24,906 nucleotides of DNA, from NCBI GenBank assembly GCA_964607765.1, contig CAZSNT010000150.1, positions 1 to 24,906 on the forward strand. The letters run 5' to 3'. This DNA comes from CAZSNT01 sp964607765 (GTDB lineage Bacteria; Verrucomicrobiota; Lentisphaeria; Oligosphaerales; JABHEG01). The position numbers were made by a program, and so were the translations under genes. The notes under the pieces are model-generated. The model did no database searches, had not been told where the DNA came from, and saw only the letters and a program-made list of their open reading frames with translations. The first letter of the stretch is position 1; each line of letters starts with the position of its first letter. Of this stretch, positions 8,466 to 16,230 are shown in pieces.

Positions 8466-9355
8466 CGCAGTAGAAGCCCCCTCTCCGATTCATTCAGCCT
8501 CTTCAGCCGGTCGAGGCCGAGCATCCGCAGACGCTCCGCACCTTCGGCATCTTCGCCCATGCCTTCAATAACAGTCAGCAGATCACGATCCGTTGCTCTC
8601 TCGCTGTTCAGCACGGCCACGACAGGCAGGAGAGCGCCTTCGCTCACGGCAAGCGGGCCGAGCAGCGCGTGCTGTTTGGGGTTGATTTTCGCCAACTTCC
8701 GCACACTCCCCTCGGCGGTCAACGCTGCTTTGGCCATGCCGAAGCTCACGGCCATCAGCGCGTCAATGTCTTTCGGAACAACCAGGATCTTGAACGAGTT
8801 CAGCAGATCGTCCTGACCCGGGCCGAGTATTTCGCGCAGAACGGTGAGCGTGAAGTCTTTGCTGCCCGCACTGGCGATCCTCTGCCCACGCAAAGCAGCC
8901 ACGCCCTCAATCCCATTGCGGGCCGACAGCACTCGCCGGTGCGTGCTCTGACCCGCGGCCACACCCACCATCACAGGATCGAGCGCCACCTTCTGCCGCA
9001 ACAGGCGAAAGTGCCAGCTGGACACCAGGATGAGGCCATGCTTCTCGGCGAGTACGAAGCGTTCGAAGTCAACGCGTTTGCTGAACGGCTGAAACCGGTA
9101 TCCCCCCTGCCCCGCAAGATAGGCGTCGAACTCCCCCTTCAGCATACTGAAGTTGTTGATGTTCGTTTCGGAACTGTAGAAGAAGATGGAGGGCACGCGC
9201 GTGGGATCGGCAGCGGCGGGTGGGCTTGGAAACAACACAGACCATACACACACACAGCAGGCGATGATGCACGCCGCCCCTCCCGGGAGCAACAGCAAAC
9301 GTCGCCCGGAGAGAGGCCGCTGCAGTCTGCATGATGTCTGGTGTCGACCGTGCAT
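8462..9355 (-). CDS. PhnD/SsuA-type periplasmic substrate-binding protein, 297 aa
   Basis: A long N-terminal signal region (hydrophobic around 27-47, ending near PPAAADP) precedes a type II binding fold. Its opening, FFYSSETNINNFSMLKGEFD, is typical of a PhnD-like subfamily. Later segments are LRGQRIASAGSKDFTLTV, LVVPKDIDALMAVSFGMAKA and LGPLAVSEGALLPVVAVL. PhnD itself binds phosphonates, but the ligand of this subfamily cannot be read from sequence. It follows the TonB-dependent receptor by 100 bp, a gap that holds a hairpin, and overlaps the next binding-protein gene by ATGA. The ATG at 9355 has only a poor ribosome binding site, so a start further inside the signal region is possible. The lack of transporter genes points to a sensory role. 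Confidence 0.9.
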   Translation of the reverse strand: MHGRHQTSCRLQRPLSGRRLLLLPGGAACIIACCVCVWSVLFPSPPAAADPTRVPSIFFYSSETNINNFSMLKGEFDAYLAGQGGYRFQPFSKRVDFERFVLAEKHGLILVSSWHFRLLRQKVALDPVMVGVAAGQSTHRRVLSARNGIEGVAALRGQRIASAGSKDFTLTVLREILGPGQDDLLNSFKILVVPKDIDALMAVSFGMAKAALTAEGSVRKLAKINPKQHALLGPLAVSEGALLPVVAVLNSERATDRDLLTVIEGMGEDAEGAERLRMLGLDRLKRLNESERGLLLR

Positions 9356-9373
9356 CAGAGTCCGTTCGCCGCC

Positions 9374-9398
9374 GTTCAGCGCCTCGTCGCCGCTGAAC
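9374..9398 (-). promoter_or_regulatory. Intercistronic hairpin between receptor and binding-protein genes
   Basis: A perfect 8-bp inverted repeat, GTTCAGCG (9374-9381) and CGCTGAAC (9391-9398), is separated by 9 nt. It lies in the 100-bp gap after the TonB-dependent receptor stop and about 20 nt before the PhnD-like start. No T run follows, so it is probably not a strong terminator. It could stabilise the upstream message or reduce read-through, setting a high receptor to low sensor ratio. Confidence 0.45.
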
Positions 9399-9455
9399 CC
9401 CCAGTCGCAGAGAAGACAGACCTACATCGCGTCCGCGGAGCGTCCGGAAACGGCC

Positions 9456-11534
9456 TCAGAACCTGACCGTCACCGTGCCCCAGACCGTCCTGCCTTCCTG
9501 CGGCACCATGGTCACGGGATTCTGGTAAGTGGTCCCGACCTCGTCGGCGTGCGTGTTGAACACATTCTGCACCGACAGACCGAACTCACAGTTCGGCACG
9601 AGTTCGCGACCGAAAATGTTCACGTTGGTAAGCCAGTAACTGCTGGCCTCCAGATCCCCCAGAGTCGGCCGTTCGCCAACGTACAGCACTTCGGTTCCGA
9701 CAAAGACCTTGTTCTCCCAAACGGGAACAATCACATTGACTTTGCCCAGATGCCGAAGCGCACCCACTGGCCGGTCCCCGGCCTCCTCGTCTTCAACGCT
9801 GTAGTAGCCGTAGCCTATCCGTCCCTCGACGCCGTTCCGCCACGCACCCTCCAGCTCTATCTCGCCGCCCTGCGAGTCGAGCGTGCCTTCGTTCTGGTAC
9901 TGGGAGAAGCCGCCCCCCACATCCTGCGAGATCAAGGCGTCGTCGATGCTGTTCCGGAACACGCTCAGGATGACGCGGTAGTTGTCACCCACATACTGTT
10001 CCAGAACGGCTTCATATGTCCTGACCGTCTCGGGCTCCAAGCTGTCGTTCGGCATGAGCGAATAGCCGTCGTTCTGGTGTATCTCGGCGGCGGACGGGGC
10101 ACGAAACGCTTCGCCGTAGAGCAGCTTGACAATGGTCTTCGACAGCGGATGAAAAATCAACGCAGCGCGCGGATTCACCGTGTTGCCAAACGTCGAGTAC
10201 CTGTCCCACCTCACACCGGCGTTCAGGATCAGTTGTTCCAGAATCCGGTACTCGTCCTGCACAAACAACGCCCACACATCGCTGCGTTCGTGCTTCTTGT
10301 TGTACAGCCAGTAGTTCGGCGCCTCGTCGAAGGCCAGGAAGTCCTGCCGGAAGTTATCCCGATACTCAACCCCCGCCGTGACCTTGTGTTTCTCGGACAG
10401 CGGTTTGGTGACCAGCAGTTCGGAGCCCCACCACTCGGCGAAATTCTCGACCACGTTCATGGTTGGGGGCGGCTGGTCCCACGGCCCGCGCCACTTGTAG
10501 GCGTAGTGCTGGTAGTACAGACGCCAGCTCACATCCCAATCTTCGCCGAGGATCGGCGTATACGCCAAGTCGACGTAAGTGTGCATGTCCGTGTTGTCGA
10601 CCGATTCGTTGAAGATGACCGCCCACGTCCCCATCGGGTCTTCCTTGTCGCGGTCGCCATGCACGACCTGCAGAGCCCAGTCCTCGTAGGAGAGCTTCAG
10701 CATCAGGTCGGTGTCGCGGTCCATGTTCTGGATGCCGTACCCGAAGTTCCGCGCACGGTCAGCGTACGCCGGAAGGAACGGCGTATTGCCGCGGGATTCG
10801 TAGATCGTTGCGGACAGGAGAAGCTCCAGTCCATTCTCCATCTTCCCGCCGTAGGTGACGCGGCTCTTATACGTGTCATACGACCCGAACGTCTGACTGA
10901 CCTCGAGCCCGTTCACGTCGCTGCCTTCGCGCGTGATGATGTTGATCACAGCCAGGAACGCATTGCTGCCGTATAGCGACGACGCAGGGCCGTGCAGTAC
11001 CTCAACGCGTTGAATCATGGCAATATCGATCGGCAGGACATTGTCAACGGGCGACACATCGTAGATGCTCTCGTTGAGACGGTGGCCATCGATCAGAATG
11101 AGAATGCGTGTGTTGAGGTCGTGCGGGTCGCTGTAGCCTCGGGCCCCCAACGTCAGCACGACCCCGTCAGCGTTCGTGTTGAACCCGCGGACGCTGCGCA
11201 GAATATCGCCCAGGGTCCGGTGACCGTACTTGAGGATCTGATCGCGTGTCACCACGGCCACGGAGGCCGGCGCCTGCACCGACTGCTGCTCAAATCTCGA
11301 CGCAGTCGCTACCGTCGGGATCCTGATGACCAGGCCCTCCGCTGCAAGCCACTGCAGTTCCTCCTCCAGACTGGGGGCCAAGGCCAGACGCGAAGGCGCC
11401 GCCTGTTCCTGCGCCGCCAATTGCATGCACGCGACGGCGTACAGGCCCGTGGCCACCGCGAGGAGCCTCAAGCCACCCCACCGACGCATGCTACCCTCAG
11501 TTCGTCCGGGGCCCGTGGATACTGATGCCGTCAT
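9456..11534 (-). CDS. TonB-dependent outer-membrane receptor, about 692 aa
   Basis: The order is signal peptide (hydrophobic core LRLLAVATGLYAVA, ending near LAAQEQA), a short linker, plug at about 85-203, then a long beta-barrel with alternating aromatic strands that ends TVTVRF. The final Phe is the usual outer-membrane insertion signal. Plug landmarks are ASVAVVTRDQILKYG, LGARGYSD, LILIDGHRLNES and RVEVLHGPASSLYGSNA. The protein is complete and of normal length. I chose ATG 11534 because GGAGGG lies 6 nt upstream; ATG 11489 also has a GAGGG and gives a more compact signal peptide, while ATG 11549 lacks a good site. It should take up a siderophore, cofactor or glycan fragment using TonB energy, but the substrate is unknown and tonB/exbBD are not in the window. 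It heads the sensory operon, so it probably supplies or shares the ligand sensed by the binding proteins. Confidence 0.93.
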   Translation of the reverse strand: MTASVSTGPGRTEGSMRRWGGLRLLAVATGLYAVACMQLAAQEQAAPSRLALAPSLEEELQWLAAEGLVIRIPTVATASRFEQQSVQAPASVAVVTRDQILKYGHRTLGDILRSVRGFNTNADGVVLTLGARGYSDPHDLNTRILILIDGHRLNESIYDVSPVDNVLPIDIAMIQRVEVLHGPASSLYGSNAFLAVINIITREGSDVNGLEVSQTFGSYDTYKSRVTYGGKMENGLELLLSATIYESRGNTPFLPAYADRARNFGYGIQNMDRDTDLMLKLSYEDWALQVVHGDRDKEDPMGTWAVIFNESVDNTDMHTYVDLAYTPILGEDWDVSWRLYYQHYAYKWRGPWDQPPPTMNVVENFAEWWGSELLVTKPLSEKHKVTAGVEYRDNFRQDFLAFDEAPNYWLYNKKHERSDVWALFVQDEYRILEQLILNAGVRWDRYSTFGNTVNPRAALIFHPLSKTIVKLLYGEAFRAPSAAEIHQNDGYSLMPNDSLEPETVRTYEAVLEQYVGDNYRVILSVFRNSIDDALISQDVGGGFSQYQNEGTLDSQGGEIELEGAWRNGVEGRIGYGYYSVEDEEAGDRPVGALRHLGKVNVIVPVWENKVFVGTEVLYVGERPTLGDLEASSYWLTNVNIFGRELVPNCEFGLSVQNVFNTHADEVGTTYQNPVTMVPQEGRTVWGTVTVRF

Positions 11535-11563
11535 CTCGTTCCCTCCCATGTTCCGTCCGTGCC

Positions 11564-11690
11564 TGGCGCGCCGCCTCCAAACAGCGCGCCATGCGCATAC
11601 GCGTAACAGAAGATTCCTAAGTTCCCTCTACCTGCCAATCGCCCGGTGGACGGCCATGCCCGCCGTCCCTCGTCGCCCGGGGCAGAAATC
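11564..11690 (-). promoter_or_regulatory. Structured 5' leader of the receptor operon
   Basis: Between the predicted promoter and the receptor start the minus strand can fold extensively. A 7-bp stem with a 7-nt loop forms from GGACGGC (11668-11662) and GCCGTCC (11654-11648). It is enclosed by CTGCC (11685-11681) with GGCAG (11636-11632), and by GATTTC (11690-11685) with GGAATC (11617-11612), which share one base at 11685. A separate 8-bp inverted repeat lies closer to the gene: TGGCGCGC at 11564-11571 and GCGCGCCA at 11584-11591. I found no B12 box and no match to a riboswitch consensus I know. It is a candidate regulatory leader only. Confidence 0.35.
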
Positions 11691-11710
11691 GAACACCCAC
11701 GATATGCACA

Positions 11711-11739
11711 AGGGTAGTACGCGGCAGTCTTTCTGTCAA
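11711..11739 (-). promoter_or_regulatory. Predicted sigma70-type promoter for the receptor/sensor operon
   Basis: On the minus strand a perfect -35 TTGACA (11739-11734) is followed after 17 nt by TACCCT (11716-11711), a weak -10 with three of six matches. Transcription would start near 11704, leaving a leader of about 170 nt before the receptor ATG. Confidence 0.4.
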
Positions 11740-11860
11740 TGGCACGGAACCAAAAAACAAGGCTAACCACGATCGTACCTGTGGTCCATTCGCTGCAGAG
11801 CAGGCCTGCGACAGCGTGCTGAGCAGACACCGAACACTCCGGGTGAAGCCGACCACCAAT

Positions 11861-11889
11861 TTGAACAAACACGCAGACGAAAGTATCTT
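11861..11889 (+). promoter_or_regulatory. Predicted sigma70-type promoter for the translocase-HEAT gene
   Basis: TTGAAC (11861-11866) and TATCTT (11884-11889) are separated by 17 nt and match the consensus in four of six positions each. A start near 11896 would leave a leader of about 145 nt before the ATG at 12042. The rest of the 11535-12041 divergent region holds no convincing gene. Confidence 0.35.
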
Positions 11890-12041
11890 GCCGATTCGGG
11901 AGCTCCGAGGTGCTGCCGGCGCAATCACGGCGCAGGAGGCACCACCACGGGCAAGAAGGGAGTCGAGGCGATACACGCTGGGGTGCGTGACGTCGTGCAG
12001 CTCCATAGGCCTCCTCGGAACGGAAGGCAACTGCTGGTCCT

Positions 12042-15000
12042 ATGAGCACACCGTCAGACAGTCCCTCCAAACTCGCGGCCCTGTTCAGTGTCAAACCGGG
12101 GGAAGGGCAGCGGACGCTGCTGATGCTGCTCTACGCGTTCTGCTGCGGCACTATCTGCACGTTCTTCTACACCGCGAGCTACGCGCTGTTCCTGGCGGAA
12201 TTCAGCGCGGATATGCTGCCCTACGTGTACATCGGTTCGGGGGTGGTCGCCGCGATCGGCGGCTTCATCTACGCGAAGCTGGAAGAGAAGATCTCCGTTT
12301 CCCGGCTCATGCTCGGTACCATGATCGTGCTGCTCATTTCCAACGTGGTCTTCTTCGCCGGACTGCGTCTTGCGGGAGCCAAGTGGATCGTCTTCGCTGC
12401 CATCATCTGGTACGACGTGCTGTTCACCTTCATGGAAGTGGGGTTCTGGGGCTTGGCCACAGGCCTGTACAACGTGCGGGAGGGCAAGAGGTTGTTCGGC
12501 CTGATCGGGTCAGGCGAACAGCTTGCAGGCACGATCGGGGGCTTGGCCACCCCCCTGATCGTCGTGCTCATCGGCACGACCAACCTGCTTCTCGTATCGC
12601 TGGTCGCGTTTGTCATCTGCCTTGGCGTGCTCCTGATCATCCTGCGGCAGAACGCCGACCGGTTGGGCGCCGGTCACGGTGCGGAAGAGGCCGGCGAGGA
12701 TGGCGACGAGGAAGGGGCGGAGAGCCCCGGCGGCATCCGCAGACTGCTCAAGGACCGGTACGTCGCACTCATCGTTCTTGGCATGGTGACCACGCTGTTC
12801 GCGTTCTTCTTCCTGGACATGGCGTTCTACGACGGTGCCCGGGCGCGTTACGCCGATGAGGAGCAGCTGGCACGGTTCCTCGGCGTGTTCAACGGTGTGG
12901 TTCAGGGCATCAGTCTGTTCATGCTGCCGCTGCTGTCGGGCCGGCTTCTGAACCGGTTCGGGCTCAAGTTCGGCCTGCTGCTGCTGCCCGTGCTGGTCGG
13001 GGGCGGCACGGTGATGTTGGCGGGTTGCGGGACGGTCCTGGGCATCGGCGCGGTGTTCTTCTGGCTTCTGGTCATGACCAAACTCACCGACAGCGTCGTG
13101 CGCATCTCGGTGTTCTTCCCGGCCGGCCAGTTGCTGTACCAGCCGCTGCCGGGTACCAAGTGCACGGCCGTCCAGACCATGGTCGAGTCGATCGTCAGTC
13201 CCGTTGGCGGAGCGCTGGCCGGCGCCGTGCTGGTCGTCGTGTCCTGTGTCGATGCGCTGACCAGTGTGCATGTGTTGTACGCACTGGTCGTGGTCTTCGT
13301 GGCGCACACGCTGCTGTCCAGTGTGCTGGCCAAGGAGTACGGGAAGGCGCTCATGGAGGCACTCGGAAGCCGCTTTCTCAAAGGCGCCGGCCTGACTTTG
13401 ACCGACGCATCCAGCCTCGACATACTGCGGACCAGGCTGAGCAGCCCGCATCCGGGCGAGGCCATCTACTGCCTGGACATGCTCGAGAACATGGAGCACG
13501 AGTCGATCGGCGCATTTCTCGCGGAAGCGCTGAACCACCCCGCCGCAGAGGTGCGCGAACATGCCGTAGGCAGGCTGCAGGCGCTCGACCTGAGAACGGA
13601 ACTGCCCGCCATCCTCGAGAGATACCACGGCGAGAGTTCCCCGTCGGTCCGGGCCGCCGCGATCCAGGCCATCTTCTCGCTGGCCGAGTTCGAGGACGTG
13701 GAAGAGGAAGCCGCAGCTGTTAACGACCCGGACCCCTTGGTCAGGAAGGGCGCCCTCGTGGGGCTCATCCGGTCCGGTAACATCGAGGCGCTGCTGACGG
13801 CGGGAGAGCGTCTTCTTGAGCTTGAGCACTCCGAGGATCCTGCCGAACGCGAAGCGGCAGCCGGTGTGCTTGGGGGCGTCGGATCGAGCAGCTTCTACAG
13901 CCCACTCGTCAGACTGCTGAAAGACGACAGTGTGCAGGTCAGGAACGCCGCCCTCAGCGCGGCGGGCAAAGTCAGACACGCCAGGCTCTGGCCGCCGGTG
14001 TTCGCGAACCTGGCGTCACACGACTGCCACCGTGCTGCGGCAGCCGCGCTGGCGCAGGGCGGCGATGCAGTGGTCGACGTTCTGGGCCCCGCCTTCAGAG
14101 CGCCCGATCAGTCGAAAGCGCTACTGCTCCGCATTGCCAGGATCTGCGGTAAGATCGCAGAACCCCGAACCACGGCTCTGCTCAAAGGCAACATCGAACA
14201 CACCGACAAAGACGTGCGCCTGCGCATCTTGCAGTCGCTCGCGCTGCTGGGCTACGGCGCGGACAGCGGAGACCGCGCTGCTGCGACTCACACGATCCGC
14301 GGCGAAGTCGCGGACGCACAGTGGGCTCTGAACGCGCAGAAACAACTGCCGAATGCCGGTCCGGCAACAGTGCTGAAGACAGCTCTCGGAAGGGAAGCGG
14401 CACAAGCGGCCGAACGCGTCTTCCTGCTGCTCTCGTTTCTCTATGACTCGGAAGCGATCGCCAACGCTCAGCTCAAGCTCGAACGCGGCACGCCCGACGA
14501 GCAGGCCACCGCGCTCGAGATGCTCGACACGCTCATTGCCCAGGACCTCAAGGCCCTGGTGCTGCCACTGCTGCAGACTACGACAGGAACGCACGCCGCC
14601 GGAAGCGGAACAGCGCACCGCAGCGGCCTGGCAGAGCTGCTCAAGAACGTGCTGACACAGCACGACGTGTGGATCAGTCCCTGGACACGGGCCTGCGCGC
14701 TGTACGCTGCCGCGGACGTGACTGATGCTCGACTCGTCGAAGCCATCGTACCGGCCCTGTCCGATCCCGAACCGCTCGTCAGAGAAACGGCATCCTGGGC
14801 CCTGGCCGCCCTGGATGCCGACGCCTACGCAAAACACGCCCCTGCGCTGCGCGACGACCCCGCAGTGCAGGTCCAGACGATCATCGAAGCGATTGACTCC
14901 ACAGAACTCGGAGAAGCCAAGATGCTGCTGACCATCGAGAAAGTCCTCGTCCTGAAGTCCGTGTCAATCTTCAGCGAAATCCCGGACGACGTCCTGGCGA

Positions 15001-15332
15001 TTGTGGCAAACGCACTCAAGGAGGTCAGCTTCAAGGCTGACGATGTCGTGTTCAACCGCGGCGACATGGGCTCGTGCATGTACATCATCGTCGACGGCAG
15101 CGTGTTGATCGGCGACGCGGAACACACCATCGCAGAGCTCGGCCCGCGCGAGGTGTTCGGTGAGATGGCAGTGCTCGATGCCGAACCACGCTCCGCCACA
15201 GCCACAGTCGGCACGGACACCACGCTGCTGCAGTTGGGGCAGAACGTGTTCTACGAGCTCATGAGCGACCACATGCCCATCGTGCGCGGGGTCAGCCGAA
15301 TGCTCTCGCAACGCCTGCGCGGACTCATGTAA
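12042..15332 (+). CDS. NTT/MFS-like translocase fused to HEAT repeats and a cyclic-nucleotide-binding domain, 1096 aa
   Basis: Residues 24-430 form about a dozen hydrophobic helices in the pattern of ATP/ADP (Npt1/Npt2-like) translocases, for example IGSGEQLAGTIGGLATPL (155-172) and KLTDSVVRISVFFPAGQLLY (347-366). A charged Glu/Gly loop splits the halves at 208-232. Residues 450-960 are HEAT-type alpha-helical repeats with recurring D..P.VR..A signatures (DPDPLVRKGAL, DDSVQVRNAAL, DPEPLVRETAS). Residues 967-1096 are a CAP-type cNMP domain with an intact phosphate-binding cassette, FGEMAVLDAEPRSATATV (Glu1041, Arg1050). Related fusions are known in PVC and deltaproteobacterial genomes, but their substrate is not established; nucleotide exchange is only family-based. 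The likely logic is a membrane carrier gated by cAMP or c-di-nucleotide through a HEAT scaffold. The Shine-Dalgarno is weak. The 3' end overlaps the convergent acyltransferase gene by 8 bp. Confidence 0.9.
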   Translation: MSTPSDSPSKLAALFSVKPGEGQRTLLMLLYAFCCGTICTFFYTASYALFLAEFSADMLPYVYIGSGVVAAIGGFIYAKLEEKISVSRLMLGTMIVLLISNVVFFAGLRLAGAKWIVFAAIIWYDVLFTFMEVGFWGLATGLYNVREGKRLFGLIGSGEQLAGTIGGLATPLIVVLIGTTNLLLVSLVAFVICLGVLLIILRQNADRLGAGHGAEEAGEDGDEEGAESPGGIRRLLKDRYVALIVLGMVTTLFAFFFLDMAFYDGARARYADEEQLARFLGVFNGVVQGISLFMLPLLSGRLLNRFGLKFGLLLLPVLVGGGTVMLAGCGTVLGIGAVFFWLLVMTKLTDSVVRISVFFPAGQLLYQPLPGTKCTAVQTMVESIVSPVGGALAGAVLVVVSCVDALTSVHVLYALVVVFVAHTLLSSVLAKEYGKALMEALGSRFLKGAGLTLTDASSLDILRTRLSSPHPGEAIYCLDMLENMEHESIGAFLAEALNHPAAEVREHAVGRLQALDLRTELPAILERYHGESSPSVRAAAIQAIFSLAEFEDVEEEAAAVNDPDPLVRKGALVGLIRSGNIEALLTAGERLLELEHSEDPAEREAAAGVLGGVGSSSFYSPLVRLLKDDSVQVRNAALSAAGKVRHARLWPPVFANLASHDCHRAAAAALAQGGDAVVDVLGPAFRAPDQSKALLLRIARICGKIAEPRTTALLKGNIEHTDKDVRLRILQSLALLGYGADSGDRAAATHTIRGEVADAQWALNAQKQLPNAGPATVLKTALGREAAQAAERVFLLLSFLYDSEAIANAQLKLERGTPDEQATALEMLDTLIAQDLKALVLPLLQTTTGTHAAGSGTAHRSGLAELLKNVLTQHDVWISPWTRACALYAAADVTDARLVEAIVPALSDPEPLVRETASWALAALDADAYAKHAPALRDDPAVQVQTIIEAIDSTELGEAKMLLTIEKVLVLKSVSIFSEIPDDVLAIVANALKEVSFKADDVVFNRGDMGSCMYIIVDGSVLIGDAEHTIAELGPREVFGEMAVLDAEPRSATATVGTDTTLLQLGQNVFYELMSDHMPIVRGVSRMLSQRLRGLM

Positions 15333-16227
15333 GCAGGTACAGCGGCCGCGGCGTCAGATGAAACAGCGTCTTCCATTTGAAGTCGCCGCACAGGAAGTCG
15401 GCGCACTCCAGACGCTCCTCGCAGGCTGTGCGCATGTGGTGGATGTTGATCAGCTTGGCCACGCCGGGGAAGTCGGGGCTCGTTCCTCCCGCCAGCAGCG
15501 TGTAGACGCCATCACGCACGCAGCCCAGATCCACGGCTGCCGGCTCGCCGCCGATCAGCACGGTGGTGACTCGCAGCCAACCCTTCTCCTCGAGAAGCGC
15601 CGTCACGGCACGGAAGCTCTCTCGGAAGCGCGGGTCGTGGAAGTAGGAACGGCCGCCAAAGCCCCCCACATTCATGCTGACCATGAAATCGAAGTCGGCA
15701 CCGCTGCCACGCCGGTATTCGACCCCCGGCCGCGCCAGGTTCGCCAAATCCCGCTTCAGACGCTTGGCCGACCGGCGCGAGAACTCGCCGAAGTAGTTCT
15801 CCAGGTCGTAGTCGTACCGGGGCGGCAGAAACAGGTACCCGGTCTCGTCGACCACGTGCCTGTCAGCCGGCAATCCCGCGATGGGTAACAGGTAGCGAAT
15901 GTGGCGCTCGGCGGGGCATGCTGCGAGCAGCGCCTCAACGACCCGGCTGTTCTCCCCCAGGACGCGGTTCTGCTCCAGCCAGGTCTTGCCCTGCCACGTC
16001 TCGCCGGGAAAATACCCGTAGCCGCCGGCCTCCTCGATCCGGCACAAGGGCAACAGGCCGCACACGCCGTCGCCGTTCGCAGCAGACAGGAAATGGAGCG
16101 GCCGCCGGAACTGTCGGTGGAAACAGATCCGCAAATCCCACAGATCCCACACCGAATCCTGCGGCACGTTCCGCTGCCACAGCTCCCCGCACTCGGCCAA
16201 GTCGGTAACGACACGGACCCGGCACAC
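15325..16227 (-). CDS. FemAB/GNAT-type acyltransferase (Acetyltransf_6-like), 300 aa
   Basis: The fold resembles the tandem GNAT proteins of the FemAB/Acetyltransf_6 group. An N-terminal half contains WDLWDLR and a GYGYFPG segment. A basic helix, FSRRSAKRLKRDLANL (149-164), follows. The second half has FMVSMNVGGFGGRSYF (181-196), WLRVTTVLIGGEPAAVDLG (217-235) and VYTLLAGGTSPDF (241-253), which match the acceptor/donor core of that family. These enzymes usually move acyl or aminoacyl groups onto amines in envelope or metabolite pathways; the substrate here is unknown. The start is GTG 16227, 3 nt after the speD-like stop, so the two genes are surely co-transcribed. That pairing hints at an amine (polyamine-like) acceptor, which is inference. 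The TGA overlaps the end of the convergent translocase gene. Confidence 0.75.
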   Translation of the reverse strand: MCRVRVVTDLAECGELWQRNVPQDSVWDLWDLRICFHRQFRRPLHFLSAANGDGVCGLLPLCRIEEAGGYGYFPGETWQGKTWLEQNRVLGENSRVVEALLAACPAERHIRYLLPIAGLPADRHVVDETGYLFLPPRYDYDLENYFGEFSRRSAKRLKRDLANLARPGVEYRRGSGADFDFMVSMNVGGFGGRSYFHDPRFRESFRAVTALLEEKGWLRVTTVLIGGEPAAVDLGCVRDGVYTLLAGGTSPDFPGVAKLINIHHMRTACEERLECADFLCGDFKWKTLFHLTPRPLYLLT

Positions 16228-16230
16228 AGG

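Noticed and set aside
9374..9398. Intrinsic terminator after the receptor gene
   Set aside because: The 8-bp stem is not followed by a T tract on the minus strand, and the downstream genes form a logical continuation of the operon.
11535..11704. Cobalamin riboswitch upstream of the TonB-dependent receptor
   Set aside because: No B12-box consensus (AGCCAGGAGACC-type) was found in the leader, although the leader can fold.
11740..11760. TGGCACG resembling a sigma54 -24 box in the divergent region
   Set aside because: The expected TGC at the -12 position is absent; the sequence there is an A run.
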